Part shown: positions 28,475 through 37,565 of the stretch, in pieces | Layout of the letters: every line of letters starts with the position of its first letter | Position numbering within the stretch: position 1 is the first letter of the stretch | NCBI GenBank assembly: GCA_947503835.1 | Contig: CANNFM010000003.1 | Coordinates: 1 to 64,000, forward strand | Source of the DNA: an uncultured Aquimarina sp. | Lineage (GTDB): Bacteria; Bacteroidota; Bacteroidia; Flavobacteriales; Flavobacteriaceae | Reading direction: 5' to 3' | Length of the DNA stretch: 64,000 bases | Program-made: the position numbers and the translations under genes | Notes under the pieces: generated by a model | Told to the model about the DNA's origin: nothing | Database searches by the model: none | Seen by the model: only the letters and a program-made list of their open reading frames with translations

Positions 28475-29119
28475 ATGATAAAAAGGATAATAAGTTTATC
28501 TATAATACTTACAATTGGGGGAATACTTTTGTTGAGTTTTACGACAACAAAAAAATCAGATTTTAGCGCTTATAGTACTGCTGGGCTTGATTTATATTAC
28601 ATTGCACCTAACTTTAATGAAATTGAGGATGACAACACATTTGTTTCTCCTGAGCTTGGTAAATCTTATCTAGGGTTTAAGGAAGCGGTTGCATTTAAAG
28701 AATCTCGTGGAGATTATGGTGTAGTGAACCAATTTGGATATATGGGTAAATATCAGTTCGGCAAAAGTACTTTGGATTTAATTGGTGTTAGAGGTATAAG
28801 TAGAAATGAGTTTCTAAAGAATCCAAAACTTCAGGAAAAAGCCTTTTATGCCTATCTTTCTAGAAATAAATGGGTGTTGCGAAGAGATATTAAGTGGTTT
28901 GTTGGTAAAACCATGAATGGAGTTGAGGTAACAGAGTCTGGAATTCTTGCTGCAGCACATCTCGGAGGTCCAAATGCGGTTAAAAGATATTTACGAACTG
29001 GTGGAGTTGAAGGTTTTGCTGATGCGTTTGGAACAACTGTTCGCTACTATATGAAGCGATTTGGAGGGTACGATACTTCTTTTGTGGTGCCAAATCGAAA
29101 AGCGAAAGTTGTACTATAA
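28475..29119 (+). CDS. Lytic-transglycosylase-like secreted protein
   Basis: I place the start at the ATG at 28475, which opens a basic, hydrophobic signal or anchor (MIKRIISLSI); an earlier ATG at 28436 would add 13 residues before it. The mature part has FKESRGDYGVVNQFGYMGKYQFG, which resembles the ESxGD catalytic glutamate and following YGxxQ region of soluble lytic transglycosylases, and a later LAAAHLGGPNAV like their AYNxG segment. It probably acts on peptidoglycan in the periplasm. Length 214 residues. It is convergent with the rsmI-like gene, with 4 bases between stops. Confidence 0.72.
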   Translation: MIKRIISLSIILTIGGILLLSFTTTKKSDFSAYSTAGLDLYYIAPNFNEIEDDNTFVSPELGKSYLGFKEAVAFKESRGDYGVVNQFGYMGKYQFGKSTLDLIGVRGISRNEFLKNPKLQEKAFYAYLSRNKWVLRRDIKWFVGKTMNGVEVTESGILAAAHLGGPNAVKRYLRTGGVEGFADAFGTTVRYYMKRFGGYDTSFVVPNRKAKVVL

Positions 29120-29123
29120 TTTT

Positions 29124-29855
29124 TTAGTAATCTCTTTGGATGATATATATAGTTGGTCTTTTGTGTAGGTCAACTTCTGTTTTTTTCCATTCTGCAATAG
29201 TTTTAGTAACAATGTATTCTGTGGTAAGGGTAATGTCACAGGCAATGCATAACCTAGTGTTGTCGTTTAGTATAGATTTAAGGTCAGCATGCATTTTGTC
29301 ATTTCTATATGGAGTCTCAATAAAGATTTGAGCTTGATTTTTTTCTAAAGAAGTCTTTTCTAAGTGTTTAATAGTCGATTTTCTTTCGTTTTTATCGATT
29401 GGAAGATAGCCGCTAAAACTAAAATTTTGACCATTCATTCCGCTACTCATCATAGCTAACAAGATAGATGATGGTCCGACAAGTGGGATAACCTGTATTT
29501 CTTTTTCGTGGGCTATACGTACTACTTCGGCACCAGGATCTGCTATTCCTGGGCATCCGGCATCTGATAATAATCCGATAGATTCTCCATTAAGACAGGG
29601 AGTTAAGTACCCGGGAATCTCTGAAGTATCGGTATATTTGTTTACTGTGTGTATAATCAAAGAGCGCTGAGATTTGCTAGGGCTTACCTTTTTTATAAAC
29701 CTTCTTGCGGGTTTTTCGTTTTCTACAATGTAATGATTTACCTGTTCTAGTACCTTTTTGATTGATATAGGCAGGACTTCTAAAGGCACATCGTCACCTA
29801 ATCGTGTTGGGATTAAGTACAATTTTCCTTTGGGATCTAGGGGTTTAAGTTCCAT
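29124..29855 (-). CDS. SAM-dependent methyltransferase of the RsmI/tetrapyrrole-methylase type
   Basis: The 243-residue protein has the tetrapyrrole-methylase fold used by RsmI: GKLYLIPTRLGD at the start, GLLSDAGCPGIADPGAEVVR in the middle and VIPLVGPSSILLAMMSSG. RsmI methylates the ribose of C1402 in 16S rRNA, but this short flavobacterial version lacks the usual C-terminal extension and could have another target; it is therefore named by family only. It stands alone between convergent and same-direction neighbours. Confidence 0.85.
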   Translation of the reverse strand: MELKPLDPKGKLYLIPTRLGDDVPLEVLPISIKKVLEQVNHYIVENEKPARRFIKKVSPSKSQRSLIIHTVNKYTDTSEIPGYLTPCLNGESIGLLSDAGCPGIADPGAEVVRIAHEKEIQVIPLVGPSSILLAMMSSGMNGQNFSFSGYLPIDKNERKSTIKHLEKTSLEKNQAQIFIETPYRNDKMHADLKSILNDNTRLCIACDITLTTEYIVTKTIAEWKKTEVDLHKRPTIYIIQRDY

Positions 29856-29971
29856 AGGTTTGTTTTATAACTAGTTTTGGTTTAGTTCTTTTTGGTTGAT
29901 TTTAGACGTTTTAAAGGGTTGTGTATTTTATATTCAAATTTAAATATACAAAAACTTTATTTCTGAAAAAG

Positions 29972-30436
29972 TTAACTAAGTTGCTCTAGCTTTATAACGA
30001 TATTATCACAGGCTTTATTGAGCATTTTAAATACATTTTCAAAACCTTGTTCATTATCGTAATATGGATCAGGAACATCCAGTTGTTTGTTAGGGTAGAG
30101 TTCTTCTAGAATAAGAATTACTTTATTTTTGTCATGGTCATTATCTGCAAGTTTAATGATATCTCGGTAGTTTGAGTTGTCCATAACATAAATAAAATCA
30201 TAAGTTTTGAAGTCGTTTATGTTAAATTGAGCTGCTCTTTGATCATTTATGTCAATGCCGTACTTTTTTGCGATGTCGATTGAGCGTTTGTCTGGTTTAC
30301 CGCCGATGTGGTAATTGCTTGTTCCGCAAGACTCTACAATATATTTATTTGAATCAAGTTTTGATTTTAGAATCCCTTCGGCTAATGGAGATCTACAGAT
30401 ATTGCCAAGGCATACCATTAAGATTTTGATTTCCAT
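29972..30436 (-). CDS. Low-molecular-weight protein-tyrosine phosphatase
   Basis: A 154-residue phosphatase with the P-loop CLGNICRS near the start: the nucleophile is Cys9 and Arg15 is the phosphate-binding residue. The acid loop DPYYDN supplies the general acid Asp. Such enzymes remove phosphate from protein tyrosines, often acting with a polysaccharide-export kinase; none is nearby. It lies 12 bases behind dnaA on the same strand and is probably co-transcribed with it. Confidence 0.92.
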   Translation of the reverse strand: MEIKILMVCLGNICRSPLAEGILKSKLDSNKYIVESCGTSNYHIGGKPDKRSIDIAKKYGIDINDQRAAQFNINDFKTYDFIYVMDNSNYRDIIKLADNDHDKNKVILILEELYPNKQLDVPDPYYDNEQGFENVFKMLNKACDNIVIKLEQLS

Positions 30437-30448
30437 TTTAAGTAAAAA

Positions 30449-31876
30449 TTATAAAGTGAGTTTCTTTCCTAAGTCTTCTACGTATTTTCTAAATTGCTTG
30501 TCGGTAGAGGATAGGTTATCCACAGTTTTACAAGCATGCAGAACAGTTGCATGGTCTCTTTTTCCTATTTGAGTTCCAATGCTTGCTAGCGATGCTTTGG
30601 TAAGCTTCTTGGCAAAGAACATGGCAAGTTGTCTGGCTTGTACGATATGTCGCTTTCTTGTTTTGGATTGAAGCGTTTCTACATCCATTTGGAAATAATC
30701 ACTTACTACCTTTTGAATATAATCTATAGAAACCTCTCGTTTGGTATTTTTTACATAATTATCAACTATGGCTTTCGCAAGGTCGATAGTAATGTCTTTT
30801 TTGTTGAAAGATGAATGTGCGATCAAGGAAATAATTGCTCCTTCTAGTTCGCGAATATTAGTTTTTATATTATTTGCTAAAAACTCAACAATTTCTTCGG
30901 GCATTTCTACACCATCACGATATAGTTTGTTTTTGATAATAGAGACCCTTGTTTCAAAATCTGGTTGATGTAGCTCTGCAGATAATCCCCATTTAAAACG
31001 AGATAGTAGTCTTTGTTCAATATCCTGCATGTCTACAGGTGCTTTATCACTGGTAAGGATTACTTGTTTCCCGTTCTGGTGTAAATGATTGAATATATGG
31101 AAAAATACATCCTGTGTGCCGGCTTTACCAGATAACAATTGGATGTCATCAACGATAAGTACATCTATAATTTGATAAAAATGAATGAAATCATTTCTAT
31201 TATTCTTTTTTACAGATTCTATATATTGTTGTGTAAACTTTTCTGCAGAAATGTAAAGCACAGTTTTTTCTGGATAATTGTCCTTAATGTTAACACCAAT
31301 AGCATGTGCTAAGTGTGTTTTTCCTAAACCAACACCACCAAAAATAAGTAAAGGGTTAAATGATGTTCCTCCGGGCTTATTTGCAACAGCCATACCAGCA
31401 GATCGAGCTAATCTGTTAGAGTCTCCTTCTAAGAAATTTTCAAAATTATAACTTGGATTAAGTTGAGATTCTATTTTGACATTTCGTATTCCGGGGATGA
31501 CAAAAGGATTTTTAAGCTCTGGGTTTTTACTTTTTATTGGGACGTCAACTTCTTGAGAGTTAACGGAAGTGCGATTAGAGCTCGGTATTTTTTCGGTAAA
31601 TGGTTTTTTATTACCATATGTGTTTTCCATCTTAATAACATAAACCAGTTTTGCTGTTTCTCCTAATTCACGAGTTAGAGAAACTTTGAGCAGGTTAACA
31701 TAGTGCTCTTCCAGCCACTCATAAAAAAATTTACTCGGGACTTGAATACTTAAAGCGCCATCTGTAAGCTTTACAGCTTTAATTGGTTCAAACCAGGTTT
31801 TAAAAGCTTGTGGAGTGATGTTATCTTCTATAAAAGATAGACAATTATCCCAAACTGATTGCGCGGTTACATTCAT
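30449..31876 (-). CDS. dnaA: Chromosomal replication initiator protein DnaA
   Basis: DnaA binds DnaA boxes at oriC and opens the duplex. The 475-residue protein has an N-terminal domain starting SVWDNCLSFIEDNI, a linker, the AAA+ domain with Walker A GGVGLGKTHLAH and Walker B LIVDDIQLL, and domain IV with the signature around KRDHATVLHACKTV. The stop is followed 12 bases later by the phosphatase gene. The 195 bases upstream are AT-rich but show no cluster of DnaA boxes, so oriC need not be here; one perfect TTATCCACA box lies inside the 3' end of the gene (30516-30524). Confidence 0.97.
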   Translation of the reverse strand: MNVTAQSVWDNCLSFIEDNITPQAFKTWFEPIKAVKLTDGALSIQVPSKFFYEWLEEHYVNLLKVSLTRELGETAKLVYVIKMENTYGNKKPFTEKIPSSNRTSVNSQEVDVPIKSKNPELKNPFVIPGIRNVKIESQLNPSYNFENFLEGDSNRLARSAGMAVANKPGGTSFNPLLIFGGVGLGKTHLAHAIGVNIKDNYPEKTVLYISAEKFTQQYIESVKKNNRNDFIHFYQIIDVLIVDDIQLLSGKAGTQDVFFHIFNHLHQNGKQVILTSDKAPVDMQDIEQRLLSRFKWGLSAELHQPDFETRVSIIKNKLYRDGVEMPEEIVEFLANNIKTNIRELEGAIISLIAHSSFNKKDITIDLAKAIVDNYVKNTKREVSIDYIQKVVSDYFQMDVETLQSKTRKRHIVQARQLAMFFAKKLTKASLASIGTQIGKRDHATVLHACKTVDNLSSTDKQFRKYVEDLGKKLTL

Positions 31877-32071
31877 TCCTATAGTTAGGTTTACTTTGGT
31901 TAAGTTACTAAAAAGAAATTGTTGAAAAACTCCTTACTGTTTTTGCATGACAAATATGTGAACAAAAAATGTAAAAAAAAAACGATTTGGGGGTTGAATT
32001 TTAATTATTTTTTTTGCATAATTTGATAGTACTACTTTTAATAACGTTTATAATTTATAATATTCTGTTTT

Positions 32072-32476
32072 ATGCCAATCACTTCAGAAACTATTCTAAA
32101 AGTAAGATATTCAGAAACTGATCAAATGGGAGTTGTTCACCATGGCAACTACGCGCAGTACTTAGAGTTAGCACGAATTGATTGGTTATCCCGATTGGGT
32201 ATTTCTTATAAATCAATGGAAGAAAATGGCATTATGCTTCCGGTGTTTACTTTAGACTTTAAATTTACTAAATCTGCTTTCTTCGATGATGAATTGACTG
32301 TTAAAACTTCATTAAGGAAAATTCCTACAGCTCGAATTATTTTTGATTTTGAAATTTTCAATGAAAATCGTGAATCATTAACAACAGCTTCTGCGACATT
32401 AGTTTTTGTTGACAGTAAAACAAGAAAGCCTATTCCGTGTCCCTCTTACTTAATCGAAAAAATTAAAAGTTATTAA
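32072..32476 (+). CDS. Hotdog-fold acyl-CoA thioesterase (YbgC/FadM-like)
   Basis: A 134-residue single hotdog domain with the YSETDQMGVVHHGNYAQYLELARIDW pattern (read here as YSETDQMGVVHHGNY and following), the 4-hydroxybenzoyl-CoA thioesterase type in which the Asp is catalytic. It cleaves an acyl-CoA; chain preference cannot be told. Its TAA shares bases with the TAA of the convergent IMPACT gene (TTAA at 32473-32476). Confidence 0.9.
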   Translation: MPITSETILKVRYSETDQMGVVHHGNYAQYLELARIDWLSRLGISYKSMEENGIMLPVFTLDFKFTKSAFFDDELTVKTSLRKIPTARIIFDFEIFNENRESLTTASATLVFVDSKTRKPIPCPSYLIEKIKSY

Positions 32477-33087
32477 TCTTCTAACTTTTTGACTTCTATT
32501 TCATACAACGGGGAAAAAACGTCTTTTATTTTGTCGGCAATTTTTTTTCTAACCGAAATATATACATTACATTTCAATTCGAGCTCTTGATTTGTGATTT
32601 TTATATTATTTTCTTTAATAATACGCATTACTTTATTCATATCCTTGTATTCAAAAGAAACAACAAAGTTGATGTTAATTGTTTTTTCTACAATTTTTGA
32701 GCTTTCTAATGCTAATTGAGCAGTGGTTCTATAGGCATTGATTAAGCCTCCAACCCCTAGTTTTACACCGCCAAAGTATCGTACAACAATAATTAACAGG
32801 TTAGTAACTTCAAAAGATTGAATTTGTCCGTAAATGGGTTGGCCTGCAGAATTCGAAGGCTCGCCATCATCATTAACACGATATCTACTATGTTCTGATC
32901 CTATTTGCCACGCATAACACCAATGTCTGGCCGAGTGATGTTGTTTCTTTAGGTCTTCAATACATTGTTTCACTTGCTCTTCGGTAGAAACCGGGAATGT
33001 ATATCCGAAAAACTTACTGTTTCTATCCTTAAAAAGAACTTCGTCTCCAGGAGTCTCAATTGTTTTATATGTATCTTTTATTTCCAA
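32473..33087 (-). CDS. YigZ/IMPACT family protein
   Basis: A 204-residue protein with the UPF0029 N-terminal domain (HSARHWCYAWQIG and DDGEPSNSAGQPIYGQI) and a short C-terminal domain, as in E. coli YigZ and the IMPACT family. These bind RNA or ribosome-linked partners and the biochemical role in bacteria is not settled. It lies in a minus-strand run with the transporter (10 bases) upstream. The last codon overlaps that of the thioesterase gene on the other strand. Confidence 0.9.
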   Translation of the reverse strand: MEIKDTYKTIETPGDEVLFKDRNSKFFGYTFPVSTEEQVKQCIEDLKKQHHSARHWCYAWQIGSEHSRYRVNDDGEPSNSAGQPIYGQIQSFEVTNLLIIVVRYFGGVKLGVGGLINAYRTTAQLALESSKIVEKTININFVVSFEYKDMNKVMRIIKENNIKITNQELELKCNVYISVRKKIADKIKDVFSPLYEIEVKKLED

Positions 33088-33097
33088 TCAATCTGGG

Positions 33098-33967
33098 TTA
33101 TATGGAGAAGGCTACAAAGATAATACTGATAATGGCTAAAGTAATACCTATCCAGTTTTTAAGTATTAATCGTTCTCTAAAAAGTATAATACCTGCAATT
33201 GTCGATACCAAAAGTATAGCTACATTGTTTATTGTAAATACTGTAGAACTATCCATATTGTCATATCGTAATGTTTTTATTAAAAAGTAAATAGAGAAAT
33301 AATTAAGTACTCCCAGCCCGATTCCGGCGATGATGTTCTTGTATGATAGCTTTAGAGTACCTTTTACAGCCTTGTATAGTAATGTGAAAATTCCTATGAT
33401 TGCCGAAAACCCAAAAATTGAACCAGAAAAAATGGGAATATCGTTTTCTGCTACATAATTGGTTTCGAAAAATTTAATACTTGTATCTATAATTCCACTT
33501 CCAATAAAAACCAATAGCGGAAAAATCAGATTTTCTTTGGTTATAGAAATTCCTTCAGCCTTTTTCATTGAAGTCATATATACGGCTACCAAAGCAATAA
33601 GAATCCCAATTATTTTTAGTGCATCAGTACTTTCATGGTATACGACGATCCCAAAAACAATGGGTATGGCTAAACTCATTTTTGTAGCTACAGCCGCTAC
33701 AGACAATCCATTTTTTTGAGTAGTAATAGCCATTAAATTGAATACTGATATAAAAATTAGACCTAAAGCCATAGCACCATAGAACCACCCTTCTTTTGGT
33801 ATAGAAACTATATCTATGGGCTCAGAATAAGCAATAATTCCTGAGATTGATGCTACCACATAATTAATTACAATAGCCTGTTGTGTATCTACATTGTATT
33901 TAGAAAATAGTTTAAAGATTACAAAAATTAAACTTGAGGATAAAATACTGAGGATTAAATAAATCAA
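33098..33967 (-). CDS. EamA/DMT-family membrane transporter
   Basis: A ten-helix drug/metabolite transporter. A longer ATG start at 34030 would overlap the HAD gene by 67 bases and add 21 charged residues; a TTG at 33967 overlaps the HAD stop by 4 bases (TTGA) and begins right at the first membrane helix (IYLILSILSSSL), which fits relatives that start so. I prefer the TTG. The 289-residue protein should export or import a small metabolite in the inner membrane; the substrate is unknown. Confidence 0.82.
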   Translation of the reverse strand: MIYLILSILSSSLIFVIFKLFSKYNVDTQQAIVINYVVASISGIIAYSEPIDIVSIPKEGWFYGAMALGLIFISVFNLMAITTQKNGLSVAAVATKMSLAIPIVFGIVVYHESTDALKIIGILIALVAVYMTSMKKAEGISITKENLIFPLLVFIGSGIIDTSIKFFETNYVAENDIPIFSGSIFGFSAIIGIFTLLYKAVKGTLKLSYKNIIAGIGLGVLNYFSIYFLIKTLRYDNMDSSTVFTINNVAILLVSTIAGIILFRERLILKNWIGITLAIISIIFVAFSI

Positions 33968-34572
33968 AATAAATCGGATTTTACGGTAAACAAGTTTGTG
34001 ATATCTTCTGTTTTGGGATTGTTGTTCCAAATATGGATTCCTAATTTGGCTGCAGCATCTGTGTTTTCTTTTGTGTCATCAATAAATAGGGTTTCTGATG
34101 GCTGGATTTTATGTTCTTGTAGAACAAATTCAAAAATATTAGATTCAGGTTTTCTCAAATGGATTTCGTGCGAAAGATAAAAAGCATCAAAGCAGGATTT
34201 AAATTGCTCGTAAAATGTAATATTTTCTTTAACCCAACTAATGTGTAACTCGTTAGTATTACTAAGTAAGATGAGTTGGTAGTTTCGTTCTGAAGCTAAA
34301 TTTTGAATAAACTCTAATCGATGTTTTGGAAAATTAAGTAAAATAGAATTCCACGCATTGATAATTTGGGTTTCGGTAGCTTTTGGGAATACTTCTTGAA
34401 ATAAAGTAATAAACTCTGAAGTAGAAATTTTTCCAATCTCATATACATTGTTGATTTCCTGTATTTTTTGGAGAGATTGAATATCCCCTAGCATAGAGAG
34501 TTCTCTATGTGTAGCTGTTTTATCCAAATTGATAAAAACATCTCCGAAATCAAAAATTATCGTTTTAATCAT
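33964..34572 (-). CDS. HAD-superfamily hydrolase (subfamily IA, YihX-like)
   Basis: A 202-residue HAD protein. Motif I reads FDFGDV: the nucleophile Asp8 is present, but the usual second Asp (D+2) is Gly, as in the YihX type (DxGN). Motif II is LLSNT and motif IV FIDDTKENTDAA near the C-terminus. It should be a phosphatase for a small phosphorylated metabolite. It overlaps ribD by 8 bases, so it may be the missing phosphatase of riboflavin synthesis or a general phosphatase; this is only position-based inference. Confidence 0.85.
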   Translation of the reverse strand: MIKTIIFDFGDVFINLDKTATHRELSMLGDIQSLQKIQEINNVYEIGKISTSEFITLFQEVFPKATETQIINAWNSILLNFPKHRLEFIQNLASERNYQLILLSNTNELHISWVKENITFYEQFKSCFDAFYLSHEIHLRKPESNIFEFVLQEHKIQPSETLFIDDTKENTDAAAKLGIHIWNNNPKTEDITNLFTVKSDLF

Positions 34573-35608
34573 TTTGATAAATCCTTAAGGTATCGTCTTT
34601 GATTTTTTCTTCAGAATATAAACTTCCTTTAAGTATAGGAGCTTTTGTGCCGTTGTCAAATGTAGTGTTTCCTTCAAAAATTCTTGCTTCATCCCAAAGA
34701 TTTTCATCAATAAATGATTGTATCGTGTGTGTGCCCCCTTCTATAATGATAGATTGAATTTTGTGTTTATGAAGAATGGTGCATAATTCTTGTAAAGTAC
34801 CCTCCCTTGTATTAATCACTTCATAAATAAGGTTTTTACTGCTCTCTTTTTTAAATTCTTCCTTAGTAATTAGTATAGTGGGGTTGGTCTTGTCTACCAT
34901 GGCAGAATCTTTAGGTATTCTACCAGATAGGTCAATTGCAACTCTAATCGGATTAACCCCTGGCCAATCCCTGGCGGTAAGTTTAGGGTTGTCTTTGATG
35001 ACGGTTTGGTTGCCTACAAGAATAGCTTGTTCTTCTGCACGCCATTTATGAACCAATTGTCGGCTACCAGTATTGGTAATCCAAATAGGTTCTCTATCGT
35101 TTCTCGTTTCGGGAGCAATAAAACAATCTAGGGTTTGAGCCCATTTAAGAATTATGTAAGGTCGTTTTTTGTTGTGAAAAGTAAAAAATCTTTTATTTAG
35201 ATCGATACATTCTTTTTCTAAAACACCAACGGTAACATCGCAACCAGCACTCATTAATTTTTGTACTCCGGTGCCAGATACTTTAGAAAAGGTATCTATG
35301 GTGCCTATAACCACTTTTTTAATTCCTTTTTCAATAATCAAATCGCTGCAGGGGGGTGTTTTTCCATAATGGCTACAGGGTTCTAGGCTAACATAAATTG
35401 TTGCATCTTTTAATAGAGAAGGGTCTTTAACTGATCGTATCGCATGTACTTCGGCATGAGGCTCTCCTGCTTGATAATGCCAGCCTTCACCTATAATTTT
35501 ATGATCATAAACCACAACACTACCAACCAATGGGTTTGGATAGGTGGTACCCAAGCCATTTTTGGCTAATTGAATGCATCGATTTATATATTTCTCGTGT
35601 GTTGTCAA
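34565..35608 (-). CDS. ribD: Bifunctional riboflavin biosynthesis protein RibD
   Basis: RibD carries out the deaminase and reductase steps of riboflavin synthesis. The N-terminal deaminase has HAEVHAI and PCSHYGKTPPC for zinc, the C-terminal reductase begins near residue 145 with RPYIILKWAQTLDCFI. An ATG at 35641 would overlap the previous gene; a TTG at 35608, one base past that gene's stop, gives TTHEKYINRCIQLAKNG as the N-terminus, which matches relatives. It is followed by the HAD gene with an 8-base overlap. No other rib genes are nearby. Confidence 0.93.
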   Translation of the reverse strand: MTTHEKYINRCIQLAKNGLGTTYPNPLVGSVVVYDHKIIGEGWHYQAGEPHAEVHAIRSVKDPSLLKDATIYVSLEPCSHYGKTPPCSDLIIEKGIKKVVIGTIDTFSKVSGTGVQKLMSAGCDVTVGVLEKECIDLNKRFFTFHNKKRPYIILKWAQTLDCFIAPETRNDREPIWITNTGSRQLVHKWRAEEQAILVGNQTVIKDNPKLTARDWPGVNPIRVAIDLSGRIPKDSAMVDKTNPTILITKEEFKKESSKNLIYEVINTREGTLQELCTILHKHKIQSIIIEGGTHTIQSFIDENLWDEARIFEGNTTFDNGTKAPILKGSLYSEEKIKDDTLRIYQND

Positions 35609-35609
35609 T

Positions 35610-36071
35610 TTATTGTAAAGATATTTTTTGCTCTTTATCAATCTTGTATGGATAAGAAAAACTCCCTAAATGATACCTGATACTTCCTTTGTATTGTATG
35701 TTAAGAGAATCGGTTTGGATTACCTTAAGAACACTTCCTAAGAGACCATTTTTGTTTTTCTCGTATATTTTAGATAAAGAAAAAGTGCCTTCTAGAGGAA
35801 TGGCAAATTCACTTTCGGCAGGGACATCAAACTCTTCAGAAGAAATAGTACCAACATCTATGTTATCAACAAAAACATGAATATCATCTATAGAGAGTTT
35901 ACCCTTTAGATTGTTTGGGTTGTTAAAAACAGCATCTGCTTTAAGTGTTATATTGCGTAAACCTATGTTTTTAACCTTAAGATTATCAACGTATTTAAAT
36001 TCTGGTTTTTTAGAAATAGAACAGCTGGTAACAAGCAGAAACATTGTTAATAATAATAAAAACTTCTTCAT
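35610..36071 (-). CDS. LEA-type-2-like lipoprotein
   Basis: A 153-residue lipoprotein with a signal ending VTSC (Cys17) and a WHy/LEA14-like beta-sandwich domain (VKNIGLRNITLKADAVFNNPN, SIDDIHVFVDN), as in many Bacteroidota periplasmic LEA-type-2 proteins. The role is unknown. It is the first gene of the minus-strand run lepA-like not implied; it is followed by ribD after 1 base. The start ATG at 36071 faces the GNAT gene at 36200 with about 130 bases between. Confidence 0.82.
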   Translation of the reverse strand: MKKFLLLLTMFLLVTSCSISKKPEFKYVDNLKVKNIGLRNITLKADAVFNNPNNLKGKLSIDDIHVFVDNIDVGTISSEEFDVPAESEFAIPLEGTFSLSKIYEKNKNGLLGSVLKVIQTDSLNIQYKGSIRYHLGSFSYPYKIDKEQKISLQ

Positions 36072-36199
36072 TGATTTCTGATTAGATTTGACGTATATTT
36101 CAGTATCCTTAATAGAAGCGATCTTTTATCCAAAAGTAGTTCATAAGAATATTCTTATCTGAAATAATTGATAAGGCAAAAGTAGTATTTAAAAATATA

Positions 36200-36685
36200 A
36201 TGGGGGTAATAAAAATAAGGAAGATAAAGCCTGAAGATAATCAAACGATTGCTCAGATAATTAGAGAGGTTTTAACCGAAATGGGAATTCCTAAAGTAGG
36301 AACAGTGTTTGAAGATGAGGCTCTTGATATGATGTATGAAACATACGATATAAATAATAGATCTTATTTTGTGGTAGAAGAGGAAGGTGTGATTATTGGT
36401 GGCGCAGGAATTGCTCCATTAGAGAATGGAAAATCAGACACTTGTGAACTTCAGAAAATGTATTTTTTACCTATTGCCAGAGGGAAAGGGTTAGGGTATA
36501 GAATGATAAAAACTTGCCTTGACTTTGCCAAAGAGCAAGGTTTTACTAAGTGTTATTTAGAAACCATGCCGTATATGAAAGCCGCAAGAAAATTGTATAA
36601 AAAAGTAGGTTTTACGGATTTAGAAGGTCCTGTGGGGGATACTGGGCATTATAGCTGCCAAGCATGGATGATAAAAGATCTATAA
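36200..36685 (+). CDS. GNAT-family N-acetyltransferase
   Basis: A 161-residue GNAT domain with the acetyl-CoA loop ARGKGLGYRM and the following beta-strand and helix (CYLETMPYMKAARKLYKKVGF). The substrate is unknown. It precedes prmC by 18 bases on the same strand and is likely co-transcribed with it. Confidence 0.87.
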   Translation: MGVIKIRKIKPEDNQTIAQIIREVLTEMGIPKVGTVFEDEALDMMYETYDINNRSYFVVEEEGVIIGGAGIAPLENGKSDTCELQKMYFLPIARGKGLGYRMIKTCLDFAKEQGFTKCYLETMPYMKAARKLYKKVGFTDLEGPVGDTGHYSCQAWMIKDL

Positions 36686-36703
36686 TAGAAAACGGACTTC
36701 AAA

Positions 36704-37555
36704 TTGAATATAAAAGACCTAAGGGCTAATTTTTTAAATTCTCTATCAGGAATCTACGATCCAGAAGAAGTATTGTCGTTTTTTTACCTGCTTTCTGATA
36801 GCTTTTTGGGCATGCGCAGAGTAGATGTAGCGATAAACTTAGATAAAACACTTTCAGAGATTGAGATTACAAGTTTTAGAGATGCAACAAAAAGATTAGA
36901 AAAACACGAACCCATACAATATATTATTGGTCAAACTAATTTTTTTGGATTGGATTTTAATGTTAACCAACATGTTTTAATCCCAAGACCAGAAACCGAA
37001 GAATTGGTAGATTGGGTTATAAAAGATCAAAGTATTACAAAAAAACAAATTCGTATTTTAGATATCGGTACCGGTAGTGGTTGTATCGCTGTTGCCATAG
37101 CTAAAAATTTACCTGAAACACAAGTATATGCTATTGATCTTTCAGAAAAAGCGCTTAAAGTTGCAAAAGACAATGCGAACAAAAACCAGGTAGAGGTAAC
37201 GTTTATTCATGCCGATATTTTAAAAATGGATGATTTACCTCAAAATTTTGATGTGATTGTGTCTAACCCTCCATATGTTAGAGCGTTGGAAAAAAAAGAG
37301 ATGAAACCGAATGTTCTAAACAATGAGCCGTCTGAGGCATTGTTTGTTGACGATAATAATCCTCTTGTTTTTTATAAAAAGATCACTGAATTAGCTAAAA
37401 AAGGTTTAAACGCCGAAGGATCATTGTATTTCGAGATTAACCAATATTTGGGTTTAGAAACCAAATACATGATTGAAACTTCAGGTTTTGGATCGGTTAT
37501 ATTGCGTAAAGATCTGAATAATAATATGCGAATGATACGTGCACGTATAAACTAA
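36704..37555 (+). CDS. prmC: Peptide chain release factor N5-glutamine methyltransferase
   Basis: PrmC methylates the Gln of the GGQ motif in release factors RF1 and RF2. The 283-residue protein has the helical N-terminal domain, IPRPETEELVDW, the SAM motif DIGTGSGCIAVAIA and the NPPY catalytic motif in VSNPPYVR. The reading frame begins at a TTG at 36704; no ATG is near. It is followed after 10 bases by the LOG-family gene. Confidence 0.94.
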   Translation: MNIKDLRANFLNSLSGIYDPEEVLSFFYLLSDSFLGMRRVDVAINLDKTLSEIEITSFRDATKRLEKHEPIQYIIGQTNFFGLDFNVNQHVLIPRPETEELVDWVIKDQSITKKQIRILDIGTGSGCIAVAIAKNLPETQVYAIDLSEKALKVAKDNANKNQVEVTFIHADILKMDDLPQNFDVIVSNPPYVRALEKKEMKPNVLNNEPSEALFVDDNNPLVFYKKITELAKKGLNAEGSLYFEINQYLGLETKYMIETSGFGSVILRKDLNNNMRMIRARIN

Positions 37556-37565
37556 AATATGAGAT

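Noticed and set aside
31877..32071. oriC directly upstream of dnaA
   Set aside because: The region is AT-rich but shows no cluster of DnaA boxes, so I did not call an origin.
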